The notes under the pieces: generated by a model
What the model was told of the DNA's origin: nothing
Databases searched by the model: none
What the model saw: only the letters and a program-made list of their open reading frames with translations
From: Clostridiaceae bacterium
GTDB taxonomy: Bacteria; Bacillota; Clostridia; Saccharofermentanales; DTU023
Length of the DNA stretch: 5,240 nt
Assembly: GCA_012728535.1 (NCBI GenBank)
Contig: JAAYEX010000157.1
Location: 1 to 5,240, forward strand
Direction: 5' to 3'
Translations under genes and position numbers: made by a program
In this document: piece after piece, positions 1-5,240 of the stretch
How the letters are laid out: every line of letters starts with the position of its first letter
Numbering within the stretch: the stretch's first letter is position 1

Positions 1-240
1 CTCTATAAACATGCCTAAGGCCATGGACAAAAGCATAGCCAAAAGGGTTGCCGGAATAAAGGGTATATTAAGCAGGGTAATGAAAAAATAAATTGAGTAG
101 GCAGCAGTCATCATGATCTCGCCGTGGGCGAAGTTAATCAGCTTGATAATTCCATATACCATGGTATAGCCGAGGGCTATTAAAGCATAGATGTATCCGA
201 TTTGTAATCCATTCAGAAGCTGCATAGTGAAATATGTCAT
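1..240 (-). CDS. livH: LivH-type branched-chain amino-acid ABC transporter permease (N-terminal part)
   Basis: This is the first 80 codons of an inner-membrane permease; the rest lies beyond the window edge. The translation starts MTYFTMQLLNGLQIG and contains the segment GYTMVYGI followed by INFAHGEI (residues 35-42), which is the signature N-terminus of LivH permeases. Hydrophobic stretches at about 9-32, 43-59 and 62-80 fit the first membrane segments. By family knowledge LivH pairs with LivM and is driven by the ATPases LivG and LivF, taking substrate from the LivJ-type binding protein encoded just upstream (114 bp gap, same strand). The ATG at 238-240 is chosen because a TAA lies in frame two codons upstream and homologous proteins start in this way. 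Its own ribosome binding site is poor (an AAAGAGA stretch); the better GGAGGAG lies 22 nt upstream. Substrate specificity cannot be told from this part. Confidence 0.93.
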   Translation of the reverse strand, partial: MTYFTMQLLNGLQIGYIYALIALGYTMVYGIIKLINFAHGEIMMTAAYSIYFFITLLNIPFIPATLLAMLLSMALGMFIE

Positions 241-262
241 AACTTATCTCTTTCAACGGAGT

Positions 263-269
263 CTCCTCC
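263..269 (-). promoter_or_regulatory. Purine-rich GGAGGAG in the livH leader
   Basis: On the minus strand GGAGGAG looks like a strong Shine-Dalgarno sequence but sits 22 nt before the livH ATG, too far for normal use. It is spaced 6 nt from a TTG (254-256) in a different frame. It can also pair with CUCCUUC in the loop of the hairpin immediately upstream (7 bp including one G-U). Whether it acts as a standby ribosome site, a regulatory pairing partner or nothing is inference. Confidence 0.35.
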
Positions 270-274
270 AAAGA

Positions 275-316
275 CAAAGCCATGTACTAGAAGGAGGGTG
301 CCAGTACATGACTTTG
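275..316 (-). promoter_or_regulatory. Intergenic hairpin between livJ and livH (attenuator or mRNA stabiliser)
   Basis: The arms 275-288 and 303-316 form a 14-bp inverted repeat (CATGTACT / AGTACATG core plus an outer CAAAG / CTTTG). The single non-matching position on the plus strand becomes a G-U wobble in the minus-strand RNA, so the livJ-livH transcript can pair along the whole stem, with a 14-nt loop. The stem is followed only by UCUUU, not a true U-tract, so full termination is unlikely. Strong hairpins after the binding-protein gene are known in several ABC-transporter operons, where they keep binding-protein mRNA more abundant than permease mRNA. That role is the most likely here but is inferred. 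Confidence 0.7.
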
Positions 317-354
317 ACAAATACATTTACAATTTTGCTTCGAAACTGAAGTAA

Positions 355-1545
355 CTAATCGTCACCCTGCATTTTAGCAAATAAAGTATACTCACCGTCT
401 ACTATTGAGATTATTGATACAGTCTTGATTGGATTGTTATTTTCATCAAAAGTTATGTCGCCGGTTATACCTTTAAACTTAATATTCTTCATGGCATCAA
501 TTATGGCCTGAGAATCAGTGCTACCGGCTTCTTCAATGGCCTGTAACATCATACGTGCTGCGTCATAGCCAAGAGCGGCGAATGAAACTGCCTCCATCTT
601 GTACTCTTCGCGGTATGAGACCAGGAATGACTGCAAGTCTTCGTTAGGATCATCTTGTGCATAGTGGTTGGTGAAATATGAACCGTCGGCATCATTCTTT
701 TCTGTGCCGATGACGTTTTCACTCAGGACTCCGTCCCAACCGTCGCCGCCCATGAAGGCTACATCCAAACCGACTTGTTTTGCCTGGCGGACGATCATTA
801 TATTGTCATTATAGTAGTTTGGAACATAGAGGACTTCCGGATTTGCGGCAGCGATTCTGGTCAGCTGAGTTTTGAAATCCTTGTCGCCATCACTGTAGTT
901 TTCTTCAGCAACGACTTCAATGCCTTCAGCTTTACATCTGGCCACAAAAGCATCGGTCAGTCCCTGTGAATAGTTGTCAGAGACATTATAAAGAATTGCT
1001 GCTTTGCCCAGCTTGAGGTTTTTGGCCATAAAGGCGGCCATCAGGTCACCCTGGGTTTCATCAATAAAGCAGGCACGGAAAACGTTGTCGCCTTGCTTGG
1101 TAATATCAGCTGCTGTACCGCTGGCAGTTATCATCGGCATGTTGTCGCGGGCCGCACGCTGTGCAACAGCGATGGTCGGTCCTGAAGTAACATCACCGAT
1201 CAGGGCAACAATCTTGTCATCATTAACGAGACGATTGTAGGCATTAGTAGCTTCGACTGAATCGCCTTTTTCATCGTAGACGATATAGTCAATTTTTTTG
1301 CCGAGTAAACCGCCGGCCGCATTGGCCTCTGCAATCGCCAGCTTAACGCCGTTATTGACAGCTATTCCATATACGGATACGTTGCCGGTTAATGGTGCAA
1401 GACCACCGATCTTGATAGTCTCTTCGCCGGCATCAGGTTTGTCCTTGCCACCGTCAGCTTTACCGCAGGCTGTCACAAGCATAATAATTGACAACATCAC
1501 CAGTAAAACTGAAGCAAGCTTTCTTTTAGATTTGATCTTTCTCAT
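355..1545 (-). CDS. livJ: LivJ/LivK-type branched-chain amino-acid ABC transporter substrate-binding lipoprotein
   Basis: This is a complete 396-residue solute-binding protein of the periplasmic binding fold type I (Leu/Ile/Val-binding family). A basic N-terminus (MRKIKSKRK) and a hydrophobic core (about 10-24) end in the lipobox V-T-A-C with Cys27, followed by a hydrophilic linker (28-43) rich in G, D and K. This predicts a lipid-anchored extracytoplasmic protein, as in Gram-positive bacteria. Family landmarks include IGGLAPLTG (46-54), the ligand-site regions IGDVTSGPTIAVA (116-128) and TASGTAADIT (140-149), FRACFID (156-162), GGDGWDG (266-272) and ALGYDAA (324-330). Length is normal for the family. 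The ATG at 1543-1545 has an excellent ribosome site (AGGGAGGT, about 7-8 nt upstream). The gene is first in the visible operon and precedes livH. The ligand could be leucine, isoleucine or valine, but this family also binds amides, urea and aromatic acids, so the exact substrate is open. Confidence 0.95.
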   Translation of the reverse strand: MRKIKSKRKLASVLLVMLSIIMLVTACGKADGGKDKPDAGEETIKIGGLAPLTGNVSVYGIAVNNGVKLAIAEANAAGGLLGKKIDYIVYDEKGDSVEATNAYNRLVNDDKIVALIGDVTSGPTIAVAQRAARDNMPMITASGTAADITKQGDNVFRACFIDETQGDLMAAFMAKNLKLGKAAILYNVSDNYSQGLTDAFVARCKAEGIEVVAEENYSDGDKDFKTQLTRIAAANPEVLYVPNYYNDNIMIVRQAKQVGLDVAFMGGDGWDGVLSENVIGTEKNDADGSYFTNHYAQDDPNEDLQSFLVSYREEYKMEAVSFAALGYDAARMMLQAIEEAGSTDSQAIIDAMKNIKFKGITGDITFDENNNPIKTVSIISIVDGEYTLFAKMQGDD

Positions 1546-1595
1546 ACAATTGACCTCCCTTGGTAAATGATTCGTTTCGATTTGGATTTTTCTGC

Positions 1596-1609
1596 ATGAA
1601 TATACTCAT
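1596..1609. repeat. Imperfect palindrome in the livJ leader
   Basis: ATGAATATACTCAT is an imperfect 14-bp palindrome (6 of 7 position pairs match). It falls about 20-35 nt downstream of the predicted livJ transcription start, where an operator could sit. No known regulator consensus is recognised and a chance match in AT-rich DNA is quite possible. Confidence 0.25.
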
Positions 1610-1636
1610 CCATGTATGAACAATCGAATTTCATCA

Positions 1637-1665
1637 ATCTTATTATCAAATTTTGCAAAGGTCAA
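1637..1665 (-). promoter_or_regulatory. Predicted sigma-70-type promoter of the livJ operon
   Basis: On the minus strand TTGACC (1660-1665, 5 of 6 to the -35 consensus) is separated by exactly 17 bp from TAAGAT (1637-1642, 4 of 6 to the -10 consensus). The sequence just upstream is AT-rich (AAATAATTAAT), resembling an UP element. Transcription would start near 1630 and give a leader of about 85 nt before the livJ ATG. The leader is too short for a T-box and shows no riboswitch core that I recognise. Confidence 0.6.
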
Positions 1666-1690
1666 TCAGATTAATTATTTTTAACAATAT

Positions 1691-1709
1691 TACCAAGTCT
1701 GCCTTGGCA
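1691..1709 (-). terminator. Weak hairpin downstream of the AEC permease gene, possible terminator
   Basis: In the minus-strand RNA UGCCAAG pairs with CUUGGUA (7 bp with one G-U) around a 5-nt loop. The tail is AU-rich (AUAUUGUUAAAAAU) rather than a clean U-run. It lies 86 nt past the permease stop and just upstream of the livJ promoter, a sensible place to separate the two transcription units. The stem is short, so the call is tentative. Confidence 0.35.
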
Positions 1710-1794
1710 AACAGCGTATTTAGTATGCTTTATCCCCGTTAAAAGGCTTGCAAGCAGCTGTATCTCCTACATCACTACTGTTTTGACGAAGCGA

Positions 1795-2757
1795 TTAAAA
1801 GGGAAATAAGATGGTGGACAGCCAGATAACCAGGATCAGGGTCAGAGCGCAGAGCACGGTGGTAAGAAGAACAACCTGGGAGGCAAAATCCGGCTCATTG
1901 TCATTTTCGACAGCAATCAGGGCTGAATTCACTGCGGTCGGGACAGCCGATGAAATGAAAAGGACTCGTGCCATTATACCGCTGACACCCATCAGCTCGA
2001 TTAAAAGCAATGCTATCAGCGGACCGCCGATTAGCCGGAGTAAAGCCGCAACCCAAACGTCCCGCCTGCCCAGAGAGAATTTCGTGTAGGCCAGCTGGAC
2101 CCCAAGAGCGATTATGGACATCATAATAAGTGCATTGCTGCTGATCTCCAGTGCTGACCAAAAGAAAGCCTGAGTCAGATCGTAGGGTATTTGTTTCAAT
2201 AGAATCACCAGGGGAACGACATAAGCCATGGGCATACGAAAAACTATGCCGATTGCATCCCGGGCCGACATCTTTGCACGTGCAGCATTGTAGTAGCTGA
2301 CTGTATGAGTCAAAACATTTTGCACCACAAAGCCTACCACCTGAATTGATATCGCCATTTTCAGCCAGGGTGTTTCCCCGTCGATGAGATAGCCGCCGGT
2401 AGAAAAAACCAAAGTTATCAAAGGAACGCCGATATTGCCTGCATTGAAGTAAGATACCGAGTTTTGAAAGGCCATGCGCAGTGGACTTTTATGGCCGAGA
2501 AGGCGGGATGTCCCATTTGCCATTAGGACCGACAGCAGCAACAAAAGGACACTGAAAAATATAACTGTCAGCTGGTCTTGGCCAAACTCAGTATTGTACA
2601 GCTGGACGATAACAAAGGACGGCATCGTGACATAGAAAATGATCTTGCTTAAAGTCCCCACGTCCATCTTGAATTTCCGGCCGAGCATTACTCCGGAAAG
2701 GATCAGGAGAAAAAGGGGAACTATATTGTAGAGAAAAATATGTAATGCAGGCTGCAC
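1795..2757 (-). CDS. AEC-family (auxin efflux carrier) membrane transporter
   Basis: This is a complete 320-residue, very hydrophobic protein with about ten predicted membrane segments (roughly 4-24, 36-55, 63-82, 98-118, 135-155, 170-188, 202-222, 235-255, 262-282, 293-316). It shows the two-repeat layout of the AEC family. Hallmarks are NAGNIGVP (105-112) in the first half and SAVPTAVNSALIA (270-282) followed by ENDNEPDFAS in the second, the broken-helix substrate regions of this fold. Members move malate, malonate, other carboxylates or auxin-like compounds; the substrate here cannot be read from sequence. The start is GTG at 2755-2757, supported by a well-placed GAGGAG; no ATG start fits. 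The gene follows the old yellow enzyme gene by 58 bp on the same strand with no clear terminator between, so co-transcription is plausible. Confidence 0.9.
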   Translation of the reverse strand: MQPALHIFLYNIVPLFLLILSGVMLGRKFKMDVGTLSKIIFYVTMPSFVIVQLYNTEFGQDQLTVIFFSVLLLLLSVLMANGTSRLLGHKSPLRMAFQNSVSYFNAGNIGVPLITLVFSTGGYLIDGETPWLKMAISIQVVGFVVQNVLTHTVSYYNAARAKMSARDAIGIVFRMPMAYVVPLVILLKQIPYDLTQAFFWSALEISSNALIMMSIIALGVQLAYTKFSLGRRDVWVAALLRLIGGPLIALLLIELMGVSGIMARVLFISSAVPTAVNSALIAVENDNEPDFASQVVLLTTVLCALTLILVIWLSTILFPF

Positions 2758-2763
2758 CTTAGT

Positions 2764-2769
2764 CTCCTC
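2764..2769 (-). promoter_or_regulatory. Ribosome binding site that fixes the GTG start of the AEC permease
   Basis: AGAGGAGAC on the minus strand places GAGGAG 6 nt before GTG (2755-2757). The GTG-initiated protein begins directly with the first membrane helix expected for the family, so this start is preferred. Confidence 0.75.
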
Positions 2770-2815
2770 TTAAAGTAATCATCAGTCAGTATAGCTTAAT
2801 AGAACAGGATGGGGA

Positions 2816-3847
2816 CTAGACTTTCCTGTCAAAGGCTCGCTTGTACATTTCTACGTATTCATAAGGCTGATCCAGGGCACTGGCAGTCATTGCCACCCAG
2901 TATGGCTGGCGAAGCAACTCTCTACCCAAAGCCACCAGGTCAGCACGTCCGTTGGCCAGAATCTCTTCTACCATATCCGGATTATTAATAAGACCCACAG
3001 CTATAACGGGTACATGACACTCTTTCCTGATGGTTTCAGCAAAGGGGATCTGATAGCCGGGGTAAACATCAAATTCCGCCTCAGCTATACCCCCCGAACT
3101 GATATGGAAAAGGTCGACATACTTCTTGGCCATTTTGACAACTTCCACTGTTTCAGCAAGATTTGTTCCGCCCGGAAGGTAATCGCTTGCAGACAGACGC
3201 AGGAGCAGGGCCTTATTCTGTGGCCAGACATCACGGACCGCTTGCAGCAGCTCGAGCAGGAAACGGGCGCGGTTTGCCAGGCTGCCGCCATACTCATCCG
3301 TCCGCTTGTTTGAGATCGGTGACAGGAAGCTGCTGATCAAATAACCGTGTGCGCCATGAATTTCGATCGCATCAAAACCTGCCGCATCCGCTCTTTGAGC
3401 TGCATGACAGAAGGCCTGCTTTACTTCAGACATATCTTCATATGTCATCTCACGCGATGTACGATAACTCTCATCTGATGCGATAGGGCTGGGTGAAATT
3501 GTGTAGTTTAGCTTCTCACCCTCTGCTTCACATTTGCGTCCGGCGTGATTCAGCTGGATGGCCATCAACGCACCTTCTGCGTGGCAGGAGTCGACTATGC
3601 GCTGCAAGCCTTCGATCTGGCTGTCATCCCAGATGCCGAGGCAGTTATCAGTGATGCGGCCATTTGGCATAACACCGCTGGCCTCCATGATGATCAGGGC
3701 AGTCCCGCCGACTGCGCGGCTGCTGTAGTGAACAAGGTGCCTGTCGGAGGCTAAAGCGTCAGACGCGATGAACAAGCACATGGGCGGCATAACTATTCTG
3801 TTTTTCAGCCTGAGATTCTTTACTGTATATGGTTCAAAAATATGCAT
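2816..3847 (-). CDS. namA: Old yellow enzyme family FMN ene-reductase (YqjM/NamA-like NADPH dehydrogenase)
   Basis: This is a complete 343-residue single-domain TIM-barrel flavoprotein of the YqjM class of old yellow enzymes. By family knowledge these reduce activated C=C bonds of enals, enones, maleimides or nitro compounds using NAD(P)H and FMN, in the cytoplasm. Visible landmarks: LKNRIVMPPMC (14-24) with the class-typical redox-tuning Cys24; IQLNHAGRK (97-105) with the flavin-contacting Gln98; EIHGAHGYL (162-170) with the paired substrate-binding His164 and His167 and Tyr169; FLSPISNKRTDEYGGS (174-189); LRLSASDY (216-223) with Arg217; and phosphate-binding loops around SSGG (250-253), VGLI (284-287) and LGRELL (307-312). 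The C-terminal MYKRAF matches the QYERGW-like tail whose arginine reaches the neighbouring subunit's active site in YqjM. Phe26 stands where YqjM has Tyr28. There is no C-terminal Fe-S/FAD extension, so it is not a 2,4-dienoyl-CoA or bile-acid reductase type. The ATG has AAGGAG 5 nt upstream. The physiological substrate is unknown. Confidence 0.93.
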   Translation of the reverse strand: MHIFEPYTVKNLRLKNRIVMPPMCLFIASDALASDRHLVHYSSRAVGGTALIIMEASGVMPNGRITDNCLGIWDDSQIEGLQRIVDSCHAEGALMAIQLNHAGRKCEAEGEKLNYTISPSPIASDESYRTSREMTYEDMSEVKQAFCHAAQRADAAGFDAIEIHGAHGYLISSFLSPISNKRTDEYGGSLANRARFLLELLQAVRDVWPQNKALLLRLSASDYLPGGTNLAETVEVVKMAKKYVDLFHISSGGIAEAEFDVYPGYQIPFAETIRKECHVPVIAVGLINNPDMVEEILANGRADLVALGRELLRQPYWVAMTASALDQPYEYVEMYKRAFDRKV

Positions 3848-3939
3848 AGCTTCTCCTTTTGTCTGTTTTTCAAAACCAGCGCATTTGTATTCTCTATACT
3901 TTAACCTTTCTCATGAATTTCTGTTGAGCAAATTTCTTA

Positions 3940-3951
3940 GATTCGAGAATC
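3940..3951. repeat. Short inverted repeat in the divergent namA-ltaE intergenic region
   Basis: GATTC and GAATC flank a 2-bp centre (GATTCGAGAATC). The site is 19 bp upstream of the predicted ltaE -35 box and about 95 bp upstream of the old yellow enzyme start, a position suitable for a regulator of either gene. No regulator gene is in the window and the repeat is short, so function is unproven. Confidence 0.3.
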
Positions 3952-3969
3952 CGGTAGACAGGTGGGCGG

Positions 3970-3997
3970 TTGAAGCCTAAACTCATTATTATGTAAT
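3970..3997 (+). promoter_or_regulatory. Predicted sigma-70-type promoter of the threonine aldolase gene
   Basis: TTGAAG (3970-3975; 4 of 6 to the -35 consensus) is followed after 16 bp by TGTAAT (3992-3997; 5 of 6 to the -10 consensus). Transcription would begin near 4004, giving a leader of about 55 nt before the ATG at 4059. Confidence 0.5.
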
Positions 3998-4014
3998 CAG
4001 TTCGACAAGAACCC

Positions 4015-4034
4015 TGTCCTGCAGGCTTTGGACA
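4015..4034 (+). repeat. Small leader hairpin upstream of ltaE
   Basis: TGTCC and GGACA form a 5-bp stem around a 10-nt loop inside the predicted leader of ltaE, ending about 14 nt before the AAGGA ribosome site. No U-run follows. The stem is short and may be fortuitous. Confidence 0.2.
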
Positions 4035-4058
4035 ATATTTTCAGAAAAAGGAAAAGCA

Positions 4059-5093
4059 ATGAACGAACGTGGATTTATAGATTTTAGAAGCGATACGGTC
4101 AGCCAACCGACTGCTGAGATGCGCCGGGCTATGTTTGAAGCGGAAGTCGGTGATGATGTCTATGGCGATGATCCGCTGACCAATGAGCTGGAAAGAGTTG
4201 CGGCAGAAATATTGGGTAAGGAAGCAGCCCTCTTCGTGCCGAGCGGGACAATGGCAAATCAGTTAGGCGTATTGGTACACACCCAACGCGGACAGGAGAT
4301 AATTCTCGGATCCAGCGCCCACATTTTCGTACATGAAGTCGGAGGGGCAGCTGTTCTTTCAGGTGTCAGCATGAAAACCCTGGACTTTGCGGGCGACTTG
4401 CCGGAGCTTTCAAAGATTGAAGCAGCTATCCGCGCTGATGATATTCATGAACCGGAGACCAGTCTGATCTGCCTGGAAAACGCCTTGTCTAATGGTCGTG
4501 TTGTTCCCCTGTCGATAATGCAGGAAGTATACGAGTTGGCAAAAAGCCGGCATCTTTCGGTCCATCTGGATGGCGCGAGGCTTTTCAATGCGGCAAGTTT
4601 CCTTGACCTTGATGTTAAGGAGATTACACAATACGCGGATACAGTTAATGTCTGTCTCTCCAAGGGACTCTGCGCTCCTGTAGGCAGTATCTTTGCCGGG
4701 CCGGCTGCTTTGGTGAAAAGGGCACGCAAATGGCGGAAACTTCTGGGTGGCGGCATGCGGCAGACGGGTATTCTAGCCGCCCCTGCCTTACTGGCGCTGC
4801 TGGAAATGCCGGGACGGTTGCCGGAAGACCATGCAAATGCAGCCTATCTGGCTGATAAGCTGGACGGTATCGATGCTGTGTCTGTACTGACGGAACGCAG
4901 AGATATCAACATGGTTTTCTTCAGAATTGACGGGGAAGCCGAACTCTTGAAGCGGCTGCCGGAGCTTCTGGCAGCAGATAAGATTCTGATTAATGGGCAG
5001 GAAAGCAACGGAGAATGGCGATGGGTCACACACAGGGACATTGACCGCAGTGATATTGACCTGGCAGTGAAGAAGTTAAGTGAGCTGGTTTAA
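4059..5093 (+). CDS. ltaE: Low-specificity L-threonine aldolase
   Basis: This is a complete 344-residue fold-type I PLP enzyme that cleaves L-threonine or L-allo-threonine to glycine and acetaldehyde in the cytoplasm. Visible landmarks in order: IDFRSDTVSQPT (7-18), VGDDVYGDDP (30-39), the cofactor-phosphate loop PSGTMANQ (61-68), SAHIFVHEVGGAA (86-98) with the His88 expected to stack on PLP, ICLENALSNG (137-146), HLDGARLFNAA (169-179) with Asp171 and Arg174, the PLP-lysine motif CLSKGLCAPVGS (199-210) with Lys202, GGGMRQTGILAA (230-241), and WVTHRDI (322-328). The LENALSN segment replaces the LENTHN seen in E. coli LtaE. Length is normal. The start ATG has AAGGA 6 nt upstream. The gene is divergent from the old yellow enzyme gene. 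Its stop codon directly abuts a truncated aminotransferase segment. The protein's own C-terminus looks natural, so the aldolase is probably intact. Confidence 0.95.
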   Translation: MNERGFIDFRSDTVSQPTAEMRRAMFEAEVGDDVYGDDPLTNELERVAAEILGKEAALFVPSGTMANQLGVLVHTQRGQEIILGSSAHIFVHEVGGAAVLSGVSMKTLDFAGDLPELSKIEAAIRADDIHEPETSLICLENALSNGRVVPLSIMQEVYELAKSRHLSVHLDGARLFNAASFLDLDVKEITQYADTVNVCLSKGLCAPVGSIFAGPAALVKRARKWRKLLGGGMRQTGILAAPALLALLEMPGRLPEDHANAAYLADKLDGIDAVSVLTERRDINMVFFRIDGEAELLKRLPELLAADKILINGQESNGEWRWVTHRDIDRSDIDLAVKKLSELV

Positions 5094-5240
5094 GATGACA
5101 TTTTAATTGTCAGTCATGGTTTCTTCGGTGACCGCTTCATTGATATTTGTGAACGTAAGGGAAGAAAAACAGATGTTATTTCTTCAAAATGGGGAGAAAC
5201 TGTTGGCATTGATGAACTGAAGGAACAACTGGATTCAAAA
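5094..5240 (+). pseudogene. 5'-truncated class V aminotransferase segment (alanine-glyoxylate/serine-pyruvate type)
   Basis: The 49 codons from the base after the ltaE stop to the window end are open and encode a recognisable class V aminotransferase interior: DDILIVSHGFFGDRF, then IDICERKG, then SSKWGETVGIDEL. In complete relatives this corresponds to the region after the PGD turn, roughly residues 75-125 of about 380. It should be preceded by the N-terminal PGP motif and the SGT cofactor loop, neither of which is found in any frame upstream. No ATG, GTG or TTG occurs in this frame. The segment is in frame with ltaE and separated from it only by TAA. Its GC content (54 of 147 bases, about 37%) is well below that of ltaE (about 50% or more in stretches counted). 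The likely reading is a gene remnant brought here by deletion or insertion; an assembly join is the main alternative. The catalytic lysine would lie beyond the window. Confidence 0.75.

Noticed and set aside
775..1570. Plus-strand open frames opposite the livJ gene
   Set aside because: The minus-strand protein is a clear lipoprotein-type binding protein with a good ribosome site; the plus-strand frames have no supporting motifs.
1746..1755. Perfect 10-bp palindrome GCTTGCAAGC
   Set aside because: It has no loop for a stable RNA hairpin and no U-run, and it lies in the 3' flank of the AEC gene; a chance palindrome is adequate.
1546..1794. Possible riboswitch, T-box or small RNA between livJ and the AEC gene
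   Set aside because: The predicted livJ leader is only about 85 nt, and I see no T-box motif or riboswitch core; only a promoter, a weak hairpin and short palindromes are visible.
3014..3980. Plus-strand open frames opposite the old yellow enzyme, including one reaching into the intergenic region (3768-3980)
   Set aside because: They have no family resemblance and no convincing ribosome site, and they mostly overlap a gene with all expected active-site motifs.
4018..4025. CCTGCAGG palindrome upstream of ltaE
   Set aside because: It is a single 8-bp restriction-site-like palindrome with no repeat or flanking structure; not considered functional.
4410..5041. Several minus-strand open frames of 63-103 codons across the ltaE region
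   Set aside because: They lie entirely opposite a well-recognised threonine aldolase, have no recognisable domains and overlap one another; they are shadows of its codon pattern.
1..5240. A novel defence, mobile or biosynthetic system spanning the window
   Set aside because: All complete genes belong to well-known transport and metabolic families. No integrase, transposase, nuclease, toxin, CRISPR repeat or att-like repeat pair was found.

Overview
The window reads as a stretch of a mid-GC bacterial chromosome, most likely an anaerobic member of the Bacillota (Clostridia-like). Grounds: strong AGGAGG-type ribosome binding sites, a lipoprotein-anchored solute-binding protein, a YqjM-type old yellow enzyme, and low- to mid-GC coding sequence. 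The lineage is inference; no rRNA or marker gene is present.

Left part, minus strand (1-1670): the start of a branched-chain amino-acid (or related) ABC transporter operon. A sigma-70-like promoter (1637-1665) precedes a complete LivJ/LivK-type lipoprotein (355-1545). Next comes an intergenic region with a strong 14-bp hairpin (275-316), then the first 80 codons of the LivH-type permease (1-240), which runs off the window. The remaining Liv genes (livM, livG, livF) would be expected beyond coordinate 1.

Middle, minus strand (1795-3847): a YqjM/NamA-like old yellow enzyme (2816-3847) followed 58 bp later by an AEC-family (auxin efflux carrier) permease with a GTG start (1795-2757). They may be co-transcribed, an ene-reductase plus a transporter for an organic acid or similar compound. 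The link is contextual only. A weak hairpin (1691-1709) lies between the permease and the liv promoter.

Right part, plus strand (3970-5240): divergent from the old yellow enzyme across 211 bp with a plausible promoter is a complete low-specificity L-threonine aldolase (4059-5093), a PLP enzyme that makes glycine from threonine. Immediately after its TAA, with no spacer and in the same frame, comes sequence encoding an internal segment of a class V aminotransferase (alanine-glyoxylate/serine-pyruvate type). It lacks the family's N-terminal region and any in-frame start codon. It looks like a 5'-truncated gene remnant or a rearrangement/assembly junction.

I found no CRISPR array, insertion sequence, tRNA, rRNA, phage gene or recognisable defence system. 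The gene content is ordinary metabolism and transport. The points most worth a second look are the aminotransferase junction and the livJ-livH intergenic RNA structure.
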